64,000 nucleotides of DNA from JAAYAY01 sp963674575 (GTDB lineage: Bacteria; Planctomycetota; Planctomycetia; Pirellulales; Thermoguttaceae): the NCBI GenBank assembly GCA_963674575.2, contig CAXXQT010000009.1:1488001-1552000 (forward strand), written 5' to 3'. How positions within the stretch are numbered: position 1 is the first letter of the stretch; every line of letters begins with the position of its first letter. Of the stretch, positions 18,701 through 26,015 are shown in pieces. The notes under the pieces are model-generated. The model worked only from the letters and a program-made list of their open reading frames with translations, did not search any database and had not been told where the DNA came from. The position numbers and the translations under genes are program-made.

Positions 18701-18824
18701 CGACGGCTCGGTCCAGGCCAAAGCCAAACTCCCCGAGCCCCTCTGGGACGGCCTGGCCCTCGCCCAGGGCCGACTGTTCTACTCAACCCGGGACGGACAC
18801 GTCCTGTGCCTGGGAAAGAAGTAG
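15795..18824 (+). CDS. Exported methyltransferase-like/PQQ beta-propeller protein
   Basis: A 1009-residue exported protein (signal YLLLLAFAVTAPLEAAE). Residues about 30-150 have the order of a class I methyltransferase fold: LCVQLGAKDTTLA in the motif I position, LQVLDPDEAVVEQAR, and LHRVLCPGGVLVIGG as post-motif. The GxGxG of motif I is degraded, so SAM binding is doubtful. The remainder (about 190-1000) is a PQQ-type propeller with repeated GEAV, GDVRWQV, GQVAWRF, GRLVWRL and TGQINWTRRL blade ends. The role is likely periplasmic sensing or scaffolding; activity is unknown. It lies between the propeller glycosidase and the FAD oxidoreductase, 38 bp upstream of the latter. Confidence 0.7.
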   Translation: MKRLISRGSYLLLLAFAVTAPLEAAEPRVASALESLGIHGGLCVQLGAKDTTLAGQLATSGQYLLQVLDPDEAVVEQARKRLQATGLYGLISVDQMPGEGKLPYTENLVNFVFVVPQPSIKVSLEELHRVLCPGGVLVIGGGRTNEEELAATGFSGMGKVDMGLEGLWVALKPRPREMDEWTHARHSAAGNPVSNDTQVAPPRRVRWIAGAESEVRGMVTASGRNFYAGVLARDSFNGLRLWHRDLAAPESEHFVMKNLRSAAPVAGDDRLFVVEGKKLIALDARSGEAVQEYPAAGKPKEVLFDRGTLIVTTNDSIRALYASSGDVRWQVSLSSPHEVVAGDNTVALLHGEARRNEPIKAVVIERETGQVRWKRGDLDWLPKVRRLVYDHGLVAFEVSTFNNDGPENVLHLLDAATGKVQLDHPFYPGMNHNRQARAMFVNGSLWLLHGGKDAEQKRLPVQVSMINTKTGEAMATHPAGLTHCFPPVMTTRYMIAGEFDLTDLATGEVDANHITKAACGPDGGWVPANGLVYVTPKHCVCWPMLRGFTALASERPAGSIADMKLDEIKFPLEKGVAPPDARAEDPAQDWPMYRHDGWRSGSTTAQAPDGFDTLWSADLGATVPEGIVTCDWEENLFVKGPITPPAIAAGRVVVARPDAHEVVALDAATGQVAWRFTASGRVDTTPTLHKGLCLFGSKAGWVYCLRADDGRLVWRLRAAPVEEQLVAYGQLESPWPVPGSVLIVDDVAYFAAGRQSLADGGILIFAVDPTTGQINWTRRLDSVPQTNFYDCSALEFDNFDLLHRQGDGVAMSRWVFDRKSGEMSLDRWAAFARLDTGGGAVMAPQGCWTYAPRHRARIKSYQPLRPLTVYRDKVLFGSLQGSSTVYRRDFDLEGGEKFDTHWMTGWSASTLSRKGEMPWRSHRLAEKAAWKADPLGAGKDAPPIHAMVLAKDRLLLVGGNGDLRAISTGDGSVQAKAKLPEPLWDGLALAQGRLFYSTRDGHVLCLGKK

Positions 18825-18862
18825 CGTTTAGACAAAGTGTTATCTTCTGCGAGTTCCTCCTC

Positions 18863-20215
18863 ATGAAACGACGCCATTTCCTCCAGTTCGCAACGGCCTG
18901 TTCTTCCTGGATCCTCGGAACACGCGCCGGGACTTCTGCTGAATCCGAAACGGAGGCCAAACCGGCCGGGGATGAAGTCGCGTGGTCGCGAAGCGTGCCC
19001 GTTCGCTGCGAGGCCGATGTGGCCGTGATCGGTGGCGGCATCGCGGGCGTGTCGGCGGCCTGCGCCGCGGCACGGTCGGGGGCCAAGGTCGTGCTCGTCG
19101 AACGGTTCGCCGTCACGGGCGGCGACATGACGAGCGGCGGCGTGGCCAACTTCTGCGGCCAGTTGACCGGACAAGGCGAAGTCTTCGACACCATTCTTGC
19201 TGAATTGCGACGCTTCAAGGCGATCGACAAGAAGCGTCCCGTCTTCCACTACGAAATCCTGGCAATCGTGCTCCAGGAACTGCTGCTCCAGCGGGGCGTC
19301 AAGCTGCTCTTGCACACGCGGTTCGTCGACGCGATCGAGAAGGACGGGCGAATTCGCGAGTGCATCGTGTGCGGCAAGTCGGGCCCCGAAGCAATCCGCG
19401 CCCGGCAGTTCATCGATTGCTCCGGCGAGGCCGACCTGACCCGAGCCTGCGGGTTTGCCACGGTCAAGGGACGCCCGGGGGACGGATTCCAGTTGCCCAT
19501 GTCGATCATGTACTTCGTGCGCCACGTGGATCCGAAAGACGCTTTCCCCCAGTTGCCGGAAGGGTGCTTTGAACCGATCCAGACGAAGGACGATCTGCCC
19601 ATGACGAGCGTCTGGCCTGACGGCCCCCGCGGTAACGCGATCAAGGTGAAGATTCCCATGTTCGATTCGACGGACACGGAAAGCCTGACGGCCGCGGAGA
19701 TCCGGGCACGACGCCGGATGATGGAGGTCCTCGACTACCATCAACGGGTGGAGAAGAAGCCCTGGCGGCTCGACCACTGTTCGCCCATCATCGGCATTCG
19801 CGAAGGCTGCCGGATCGTGGGCGACTACACCCTCGTCGTCGACGACCTGCGAGCCGCCCGCGAGTTCGACGACGCCATCGCCCGAGGCACCTTCTATCTC
19901 GACGGCCACAAGCCCGACGACGACAAGCGGACCTACATCCTCACGCACAAGGAAATGCAGGTCCCACCTTATCAGATCCCGTTCCGATCGCTGCTGGTTC
20001 GGGACGCGAAGAATCTCCAGGCGGCGGGCCGCTGCTTCTCGGCCGACCAGTTGGCCCTTTCCAGCGCCCGGGTGAGCACCACCTGTTCCATGCTCGGCCA
20101 GGCCGCCGGAATCGCCGCAGCCGAAGCCGCGAAGAAGGGCTGCGATCCCCGGGATCTCGATGCCGCGCTGGTTCGCAAGACGGTGGAAACGCGAGGGGCG
20201 AAGTTGGAGGTCTGA
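18863..20215 (+). CDS. Tat-exported FAD-dependent oxidoreductase
   Basis: A 450-residue protein starting at the ATG at 18863. Residues 1-25 are a twin-arginine signal (KRRHFLQFATA). The FAD-binding Rossmann motif is VAVIGGGIAGVSAACAAARSG (about residues 52-72), followed by the acidic residue LVERF and the GGDMTSGG loop. The C-terminal nucleotide-binding region includes KNLQAAGRCFSADQLA and SMLGQAAGIAA. This is the FAD-dependent oxidoreductase family (PF12831-like) common in planctomycete sugar-degradation loci, where a sugar hydroxyl is a plausible substrate. It is the last gene of the forward run starting at 11129 and ends 8 bp from the convergent EF-hand gene. Confidence 0.8.
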   Translation: MKRRHFLQFATACSSWILGTRAGTSAESETEAKPAGDEVAWSRSVPVRCEADVAVIGGGIAGVSAACAAARSGAKVVLVERFAVTGGDMTSGGVANFCGQLTGQGEVFDTILAELRRFKAIDKKRPVFHYEILAIVLQELLLQRGVKLLLHTRFVDAIEKDGRIRECIVCGKSGPEAIRARQFIDCSGEADLTRACGFATVKGRPGDGFQLPMSIMYFVRHVDPKDAFPQLPEGCFEPIQTKDDLPMTSVWPDGPRGNAIKVKIPMFDSTDTESLTAAEIRARRRMMEVLDYHQRVEKKPWRLDHCSPIIGIREGCRIVGDYTLVVDDLRAAREFDDAIARGTFYLDGHKPDDDKRTYILTHKEMQVPPYQIPFRSLLVRDAKNLQAAGRCFSADQLALSSARVSTTCSMLGQAAGIAAAEAAKKGCDPRDLDAALVRKTVETRGAKLEV

Positions 20216-20223
20216 GCCTGCCG

Positions 20224-21348
20224 CTAACTAAAAATCGCCGAATCCAGCACGACCCAGCGGAAGGTCAGGAGGGTGCAGACCATGCACATCCACCAGGAGG
20301 CCTTCTGGGCGCCGCGGAACTGGCGAAGGGAGAACAGGAGGAGCACGCTGACCGCCAACGTGGCGACCTTGAAGATCGTCGGCGAGGCCCCCGCGAGCAG
20401 CATCTCGCTGCCCAACGGATTCATCTCCACAAAATGGAGGCTCCCGGCGCGGGCCTGCGTCCACACCAGGTCGATGGCGGAAAGGATGCAGATCAACACC
20501 AGGGAGAGTACGACGGGGCGCGTCGCTCTCGGCGAGGAATCAACTTCCGACCAGCGGCCCAAACTTGGCGGCGGAGTTCCGATGAGGTGCCCGAAACTGA
20601 TCACTCCAGCGAGCATGGCTCCCACCGTCATGAGATAGGTCAGCCATTCGGACCTTCTTGCCTGATCGATCTGACGGTGGTTCTCGATGGAGGTTTGTTC
20701 GGCTGCCACCAGGATCTCCCGCACTCCTTGCACAACCTCGGAGGTCGATTCGCCGGCCATGAGCGTTCTGCACAACTCCCAACCGTTGGACTCACCATTC
20801 AAAAGGGATTCCACGTAGCCGACTTCCGCATTGGTAATTCGCCCGTCCTGGTTGCGATCAAACAAGGTGAACAGTTCTTGCATCGACGCGGGCAGTTCCT
20901 CTTCGCTGACGATACCGTTCTGGTCGGTGTCGAAGCGATGGAATGCTTCGATCAACGAGCGAGGCTCTGATTCAACCGGAGGCTGAAATCCTCTCGCCCC
21001 GGGGCCTTGGCCCCAGAAAGAAGGCGGTCGCCAGGCCGCGGGAGCACTGGGCACGCTGGGCCACCAGCCCATTTCCCCGGCGCTGAGGTGCTGGTCGTTG
21101 TCCAGATCAAGCTTTTTGAGGGCCTCTGGAATTCTTGCCATCTCTTCGTCGGACAATTCGCCGTCCTTGTCCGTGTCAATGGCAGCAATCAAGCGGAGCG
21201 GCATTGGTGGAACAGATCTTGCCGCAGAAGGCCGCGTCTCCGGACCGAACCCCGTGGGCGGTGGAAAGTCCGGAGGCTGAGCCGTTGCCAACGCAATGAG
21301 GGTGAAGAACAAAAGGCCACCGAGCAATGAAACAACACCCTCTCTCAT
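20224..21348 (-). CDS. Four-EF-hand calcium-binding protein with C-terminal membrane domain
   Basis: A 374-residue protein beginning at the ATG at 21348, nine bases after a strong GGAGG. Residues 1-23 are a signal or anchor (LLGGLLFFTLIALATA). Four EF-hand loops follow: DTDKDGELSDEE (58-69), DLDNDQHLSAGE (81-92), DTDQNGIVSEEE (140-151) and DRNQDGRITNAE (164-175). Three loops have complete 12-residue Asp/Glu ligands; the second has His in the hydrophobic region. Residues about 235-260 and 295-370 hold several transmembrane segments, the last part resembling DUF5658 (AIDLVWTQARAG, EMNPLG). Calcium sensing or storage at the envelope is inferred. No operon partner is obvious. Confidence 0.7.
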   Translation of the reverse strand: MREGVVSLLGGLLFFTLIALATAQPPDFPPPTGFGPETRPSAARSVPPMPLRLIAAIDTDKDGELSDEEMARIPEALKKLDLDNDQHLSAGEMGWWPSVPSAPAAWRPPSFWGQGPGARGFQPPVESEPRSLIEAFHRFDTDQNGIVSEEELPASMQELFTLFDRNQDGRITNAEVGYVESLLNGESNGWELCRTLMAGESTSEVVQGVREILVAAEQTSIENHRQIDQARRSEWLTYLMTVGAMLAGVISFGHLIGTPPPSLGRWSEVDSSPRATRPVVLSLVLICILSAIDLVWTQARAGSLHFVEMNPLGSEMLLAGASPTIFKVATLAVSVLLLFSLRQFRGAQKASWWMCMVCTLLTFRWVVLDSAIFS

Positions 21349-21765
21349 GATTCGTATCCTCCACTCTGTTCCGGTCTCCTCGCCGTCACTCGGGATCCTC
21401 CTTCCCTGTTTGGGAGCCGACGGGCCGGTTGCGCAACATATCCACGTCCAAGAATGCCTCTTACGGAAGGGGGTGTGGTGGATCTGCTGAGGGGCCTGTT
21501 CCGGAGCCCGAGAAGGACGAGTGTATCCCGCGACGATGCCAACCGTCGCGGCTGGAGACCATGAGGTTCCGACCTTGTTCAACCCTCGTTTCCCGGATAG
21601 GTTTCGCGTTAGAAACCAATCTCGGGAAAAAAGATATGGAAGCCGGGATTTTCACGGGGATGAAAGCGGATTCTGCCCCGGCAGTCGCCCACCCTTCGCC
21701 TGCACCTTCACCACTTCTTAGGGGACGGCTACCCGCTGTTGGACCACGTGGTCTCGAAGAACAAC
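21349..21765. other. Intergenic region
   Basis: 417 bp between the EF-hand gene and the Gfo/Idh/MocA gene, both on the minus strand. Apart from the GGAGG ribosome-binding site of the EF-hand gene (about 21358-21362) I find no coding frame with convincing composition, no RNA gene and no clear terminator. Confidence 0.5.
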
Positions 21766-23079
21766 TCAGGCAATCTCAAACCCCTTCCGCTGCTCTCTGG
21801 AAAGAAGCTTGTTGGCCTCGTCGTCTCCGGGAAAGACCTCGGCCTGCGGATCCCACTTGAGCGAGCGGCCCAGGTGCATGGAAATGTTGCCCAGGTGGCA
21901 GGTGCTCACCGAGCGGTGCTGGCTGACTACGTCGGAGATCGGCTTGCGGCGCTCGCGAACGCAGTCGAAGAAATTGCCCATGTGATTGACGATCGCATCA
22001 AGCTTGCCAACCCGTTCGGGCCGCTCGAGATTGTCGAAATCGTAAAGCGTGAACTGATCGCGTCCGAGAGGAGCGTCGGCCAAGTTTTCAACGGGCTTCC
22101 CCTCGACCGTGCCGCGATTGACGAAGATCCGTCCCTCGCTGCCGGTAAACATGATGCCGTTGCGGCCGTTGTCGAGAACGGTCATCACGACACCGCTGGG
22201 ATAGGTGTACTTGGCACTGAAGTCGACGGCCACATTGTAGCCGTCCTTCACGTTCGGCATGGCAGCCGTGCTCTCGATTTGCACCGGCAACTCGCCAATG
22301 CCCCACTGGGCGATATCGAGATGGTGAGCTCCCCAGTCCGTCATTTGCCCACCCGAGTATTCATACCACCAGCGGAAGGTGTAGTGACAACGTTCCTCTC
22401 GATAGGGCACGTCCGGAGTCTGACCCTGCCAGAGGTCCCAGTTGAGATTGCCGGGAACAGGACGCTGCGGGAAGGGACCGCCCGTCAGGTTCTTGCCCAG
22501 AACCACGTCGACCGATGCCAGTTTGCCAATCCGCCCCTGGCGGACCATTTCGGCGGCCAGACGAAATCGCTGGTCGCTGCGCTGCCAGGACCCGACCTGA
22601 ACGACCCGGCCCGTTTCCTCGACGACCTTCGTGACCGTTTTGCCCTCATCGATCGTCAGCGTGAGCGGCTTCTCGCAGTAGACGTCCTTCCCAGCACGGC
22701 AAGCATCGATGAGAATCTTGCTATGCCAATGGTCGGGCGTGCCGATGGTGACCACGTCGATGTCGTCGCGATCGAGCAGTTGGCGATAGTCTTCGTAGAT
22801 TTTGGGCGTGCTGCCAAAGGCAGCTCGCGCCTGTTCGCGCACATGGCGATCGACGTCGGCGATGGCCACGACGTCGCCGTGTGCCCGGGCTTTGTCGGCA
22901 ATGACCGTGCCCTGATACCGCATCCCGATCGAGCCGATCCGCAAGCGGTCGTTGGCGCTCTTACCCAGGCTTCTCGCTTCCGCGTCGGACGTGAAGACAT
23001 AGGGAATAGCAGAACCACCGGCCACGATGGCTGCCGAGTTGGCGAGGAAGTGACGGCGTGAGGTCTTCGGGCGAGCCAT
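21766..23079 (-). CDS. Tat-exported Gfo/Idh/MocA-family oxidoreductase
   Basis: A 437-residue NAD(P)-dependent dehydrogenase of the Gfo/Idh/MocA family that acts on sugars or cyclitols. It starts with a twin-arginine signal (TSRRHFLANSAAIV), typical of exported planctomycete members that hold their cofactor before export. The Rossmann fold begins LRIGSIGMRYQG (about 47-58), where the usual final Gly pattern is modified. The catalytic-site motif is YCEKPLTL (about 132-139, the EKP Lys) and the C-terminal domain includes MTDWGAHHLDIAQW with conserved Asp and His. The closest genes have unrelated roles, so no pathway can be assigned from context. Confidence 0.85.
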   Translation of the reverse strand: MARPKTSRRHFLANSAAIVAGGSAIPYVFTSDAEARSLGKSANDRLRIGSIGMRYQGTVIADKARAHGDVVAIADVDRHVREQARAAFGSTPKIYEDYRQLLDRDDIDVVTIGTPDHWHSKILIDACRAGKDVYCEKPLTLTIDEGKTVTKVVEETGRVVQVGSWQRSDQRFRLAAEMVRQGRIGKLASVDVVLGKNLTGGPFPQRPVPGNLNWDLWQGQTPDVPYREERCHYTFRWWYEYSGGQMTDWGAHHLDIAQWGIGELPVQIESTAAMPNVKDGYNVAVDFSAKYTYPSGVVMTVLDNGRNGIMFTGSEGRIFVNRGTVEGKPVENLADAPLGRDQFTLYDFDNLERPERVGKLDAIVNHMGNFFDCVRERRKPISDVVSQHRSVSTCHLGNISMHLGRSLKWDPQAEVFPGDDEANKLLSREQRKGFEIA

Positions 23080-23173
23080 GGCGTTGCTCCAGGGAAAATG
23101 GAGGGAATCGTCATGGCCCTATGGTAGCAGACGGCAGGACGCCGGGCAAAGAAGCCGGCGATCTGACAACCGA

Positions 23174-25321
23174 TCAGTCCATTCCCGGTGTCCAGAGCTT
23201 TGGCTTCTCGCCTTCGCTGGCCCCCGAAGAACCATCCGGCGTCCAGATCTTGCCAGATTCCTCACCCTGCCCGCCGGGCACGACAAGCGAGGGACCTTCC
23301 GCAGACGGCGGAACAGCCCCTGGGGGCATCGCGGGCGAACCGTCGGGCCGCAGCACGCCCATCTGGACGAGCATGTGGGTCAACGCCTCCATCACGCCCG
23401 GCTCGCGGGCGTGTTGGGATTCGATATGCCCCATCAATCGTGCGACCTCGGGTCCCTCCATCCGCTCGAATCGCAACGACATTTCCAGGAGATCCCAGTT
23501 TGCACAGGACCCGCCCCGAGCAAGCGTCGCCTGGCGTCCGGCCTCGATCAACTCGATGGCTTCGTTGGGATCGTCGGTCATCCGCGCTAGCAGTCGATAT
23601 GCCTGGAGCCGTTCGTCGCGACCAGCGAGACTTTCCCGCCCCACCAGTTCTCGTCCGAATCGTTCCACCGCCACCTGGGCCCCGAAGGAAACAGCCCGAC
23701 GATAGCCGGCCAGGACGTCGTCATCGGAGATCTTCGCCACGTCGACGCGTCCCAGGCGAACGAGCGGCAGACTCGTGATCGGCGTCTCCATGGCGTCGAT
23801 CGTATCGAGCGTGGGCAACCCAAGTTCGCTGCGCAGACGATTCGTCTCAAAGCGCGCTCCGCTCTGCTCGAGCCAGAAGTCGAGGACCATGATCGCGGCA
23901 AGCAGCTTGACCTGGGAGGCGGGATCGCCGGCAACCTCCCGTGGCGTCTTGCCGTCGAGAAGCCCCAACGGCATATCCACCCATCGGCCCAACAGGGCGT
24001 CCTGCAAGTAACCGTCTGCAAGCTTCTGGAACGCTTCGCGCGAAGATCCGTTCGGAAGACGCCATTCGCGGCTCAGCATATCCTGTGTCCGCGACACGCT
24101 TCCGGAAGGCTTGGAAAGAGCTTCAATGGAAGGGTCCAGTTCGTGGATGAACTGGTCAATCAACGGGCGATCCGGCTCGACCAGCCCAAAGCACTCGAGC
24201 CGCGCGTCGCGATCCGTCTCCTTGCCGAAGAAGAACCCGTGGCAAACCACCCGCGGCACGGTCTCCAGGTCGAGGTCGGCATCGCCACTGGGCGCCGGCT
24301 TGTCGAAGAACAGGTAGACAGCCTTCGGCGGCGGCGAATCGTCCTCCCGCTGCATCGTCCGGGGGTCCATCGGCGCCTGGGCGACTCGATTCGACGCGGA
24401 GAAGGTCTCCTGAAGCTTCTCAGGATCCGGGATCATGTAAGTCAGGTCAAAGACGTTCAACTCGTCGCCGAGCGGGTCGTCGGACAAGAACATGGCCAGG
24501 GCCTGTGCCTCGACCGCCTCTTCCAGGCCGACTTCGAGTTGGGCGAATTGACCGAGAGCCTCGATCGCCCCGGCGGAATCGGCCAGCCACGAGCGGAGTT
24601 TCGCCAGATTGCGCCAAACCGCTGGAGACTGGGGAGCCGTTTCGGTCAACTGGGCCAGCTTGGCAGCGGCCTCCGACCATCGGGCACCGCTGGCAAGCCT
24701 GAAAGCCTCGTCAAACTCGCCCGCCCACGGGACCCCTTCGGGACACTGCTGCAAACCCCTGCCGTCTTTCACGACAAGGGGAATATTCTGCATGGCGTTC
24801 AGACGCATCAGAAGCTCCATGGCCGGGTCATCCTGGCCGGCAATCGAAGCCTGGAAGAGCGTCAGCGCGCGGGCCGCTCGAAAATGGCCTTCCGAGAGGA
24901 GAACCTGGGCCACGACGCTGACGGCCTCGTACAACCGTCCCGAGAAGGAGTCGCCCGACGCGGCAATAGCTCTCTCCAGGACCGCCAAGCCAGCCCGGCC
25001 CCCTTCATCCACAGCGGCCACCAGCGCCGCATCGCAGAGGGCCAGCGAGTTGTCGGGGTGCTTCTCCACGAACTCAGCCGTCGCCGCTTTCGCCTCCGGC
25101 TCTCGCCCCATGATCCGCAGCAGGAGCGTCTTCGTTGCCATCAGGCAGGCGCGATCCGGATTGGACTGTTCCAAACGCTCGATGTGCGACAGACAGGCCA
25201 TGTACTGCTCACCGTCAAGCATCCGCTCGATTTTCTGTAATTCGGTGAGAAGGTCCTTGCAGCAGAACTTGATCTTCTTCCCGCTTCCACATGGGCACGG
25301 GGAATAGGCGTCTATCGGCAT
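23174..25321 (-). CDS. SEC-C metal-binding motif protein with helical repeats
   Basis: A 715-residue soluble protein with no signal peptide. Residues 9-21 are a SEC-C zinc-binding motif (CPCGSGKKIKFCC), the element used at the end of SecA to contact SecB and ribosomes. Residues 25-290 are rich in alpha-helical, TPR-like repeats (LSHIERLEQSNPDRA, GREPEAKAATAEF). The remaining part is not recognised, though LARMTDDPNEAIELIEAGRQ near residue 590 looks like another helical repeat. The tail is rich in Pro, Gly and Ser. It is probably a protein-interaction factor; the partner is unknown. It is 94 bp upstream, in transcription order, of the Gfo/Idh/MocA gene. Confidence 0.65.
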   Translation of the reverse strand: MPIDAYSPCPCGSGKKIKFCCKDLLTELQKIERMLDGEQYMACLSHIERLEQSNPDRACLMATKTLLLRIMGREPEAKAATAEFVEKHPDNSLALCDAALVAAVDEGGRAGLAVLERAIAASGDSFSGRLYEAVSVVAQVLLSEGHFRAARALTLFQASIAGQDDPAMELLMRLNAMQNIPLVVKDGRGLQQCPEGVPWAGEFDEAFRLASGARWSEAAAKLAQLTETAPQSPAVWRNLAKLRSWLADSAGAIEALGQFAQLEVGLEEAVEAQALAMFLSDDPLGDELNVFDLTYMIPDPEKLQETFSASNRVAQAPMDPRTMQREDDSPPPKAVYLFFDKPAPSGDADLDLETVPRVVCHGFFFGKETDRDARLECFGLVEPDRPLIDQFIHELDPSIEALSKPSGSVSRTQDMLSREWRLPNGSSREAFQKLADGYLQDALLGRWVDMPLGLLDGKTPREVAGDPASQVKLLAAIMVLDFWLEQSGARFETNRLRSELGLPTLDTIDAMETPITSLPLVRLGRVDVAKISDDDVLAGYRRAVSFGAQVAVERFGRELVGRESLAGRDERLQAYRLLARMTDDPNEAIELIEAGRQATLARGGSCANWDLLEMSLRFERMEGPEVARLMGHIESQHAREPGVMEALTHMLVQMGVLRPDGSPAMPPGAVPPSAEGPSLVVPGGQGEESGKIWTPDGSSGASEGEKPKLWTPGMD

Positions 25322-26015
25322 GGGAGCACCGTGAGTTGGTATAGTCTCTAGTTAGGCATCCGGACTAGGAGAATGATTGGTTCTCCACCGTCCAGGTAAA
25401 GCTCAACCCTCCCAAGAGGGGAGCCAAGAAGCGCTGTTCGATAGGTTTGGGCCGGCATAGGTCGCATAGGCGCGCGGGGGCCCCCAGGCGACAAGCCCTG
25501 ATGGTATCATAAGGGTTAGCCCTTGACGAGCCGCATTGTGGCCCCCCCCCCTTCCCACAACGCCCCGTCCCCAGGGCATCCCCTCCAAGCCGATTTTTGG
25601 TCTTCTGGGCGGAGGCGAGGATCGCCCCGCCAAGCCCACGTCCATCGGTTGCCCTCCATTGCCGCAAACTGCGTCCCCCAAGCAGAATAGGGAAAGAGGG
25701 AACGAAAAAAACTCTGGCTTTTTGGGACGTTCGCCAGGTGAAGCCAGGATCGCCATGGACGCATTTGCCAAGCACGATTAAGCTATGGGTTGTGTGTGTC
25801 AGAGTTCCGTATGATCTGCCGACTCCGCCCAATTGCCCCCGTGAGGTGCATGCCGTCCTAACCGCAATGACGCGGCAGAGCCTTCTCTGGAATCGATGGC
25901 CTCCAGGGCCGGCTTGTTGATGTTCAAGGAATGAATCCCGCACGTCCGGCCGCGGATTGTATCCTCGGCCCGCGGCAATCCCCTCCAGTGCTCCCCGAGG
26001 GCAATCGAGTTGCTC
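25322..26015. other. Intergenic region with homopolymer run
   Basis: 694 bp between divergent genes (SEC-C protein and second MMPL exporter). It contains a run of 10 C (about 25542-25551) and a small perfect stem AAGGG-TTAG-CCCTT (25511-25524). The open frames crossing it in both directions lack protein-like composition and I treat them as non-coding. Promoter boxes could not be assigned. Confidence 0.5.
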
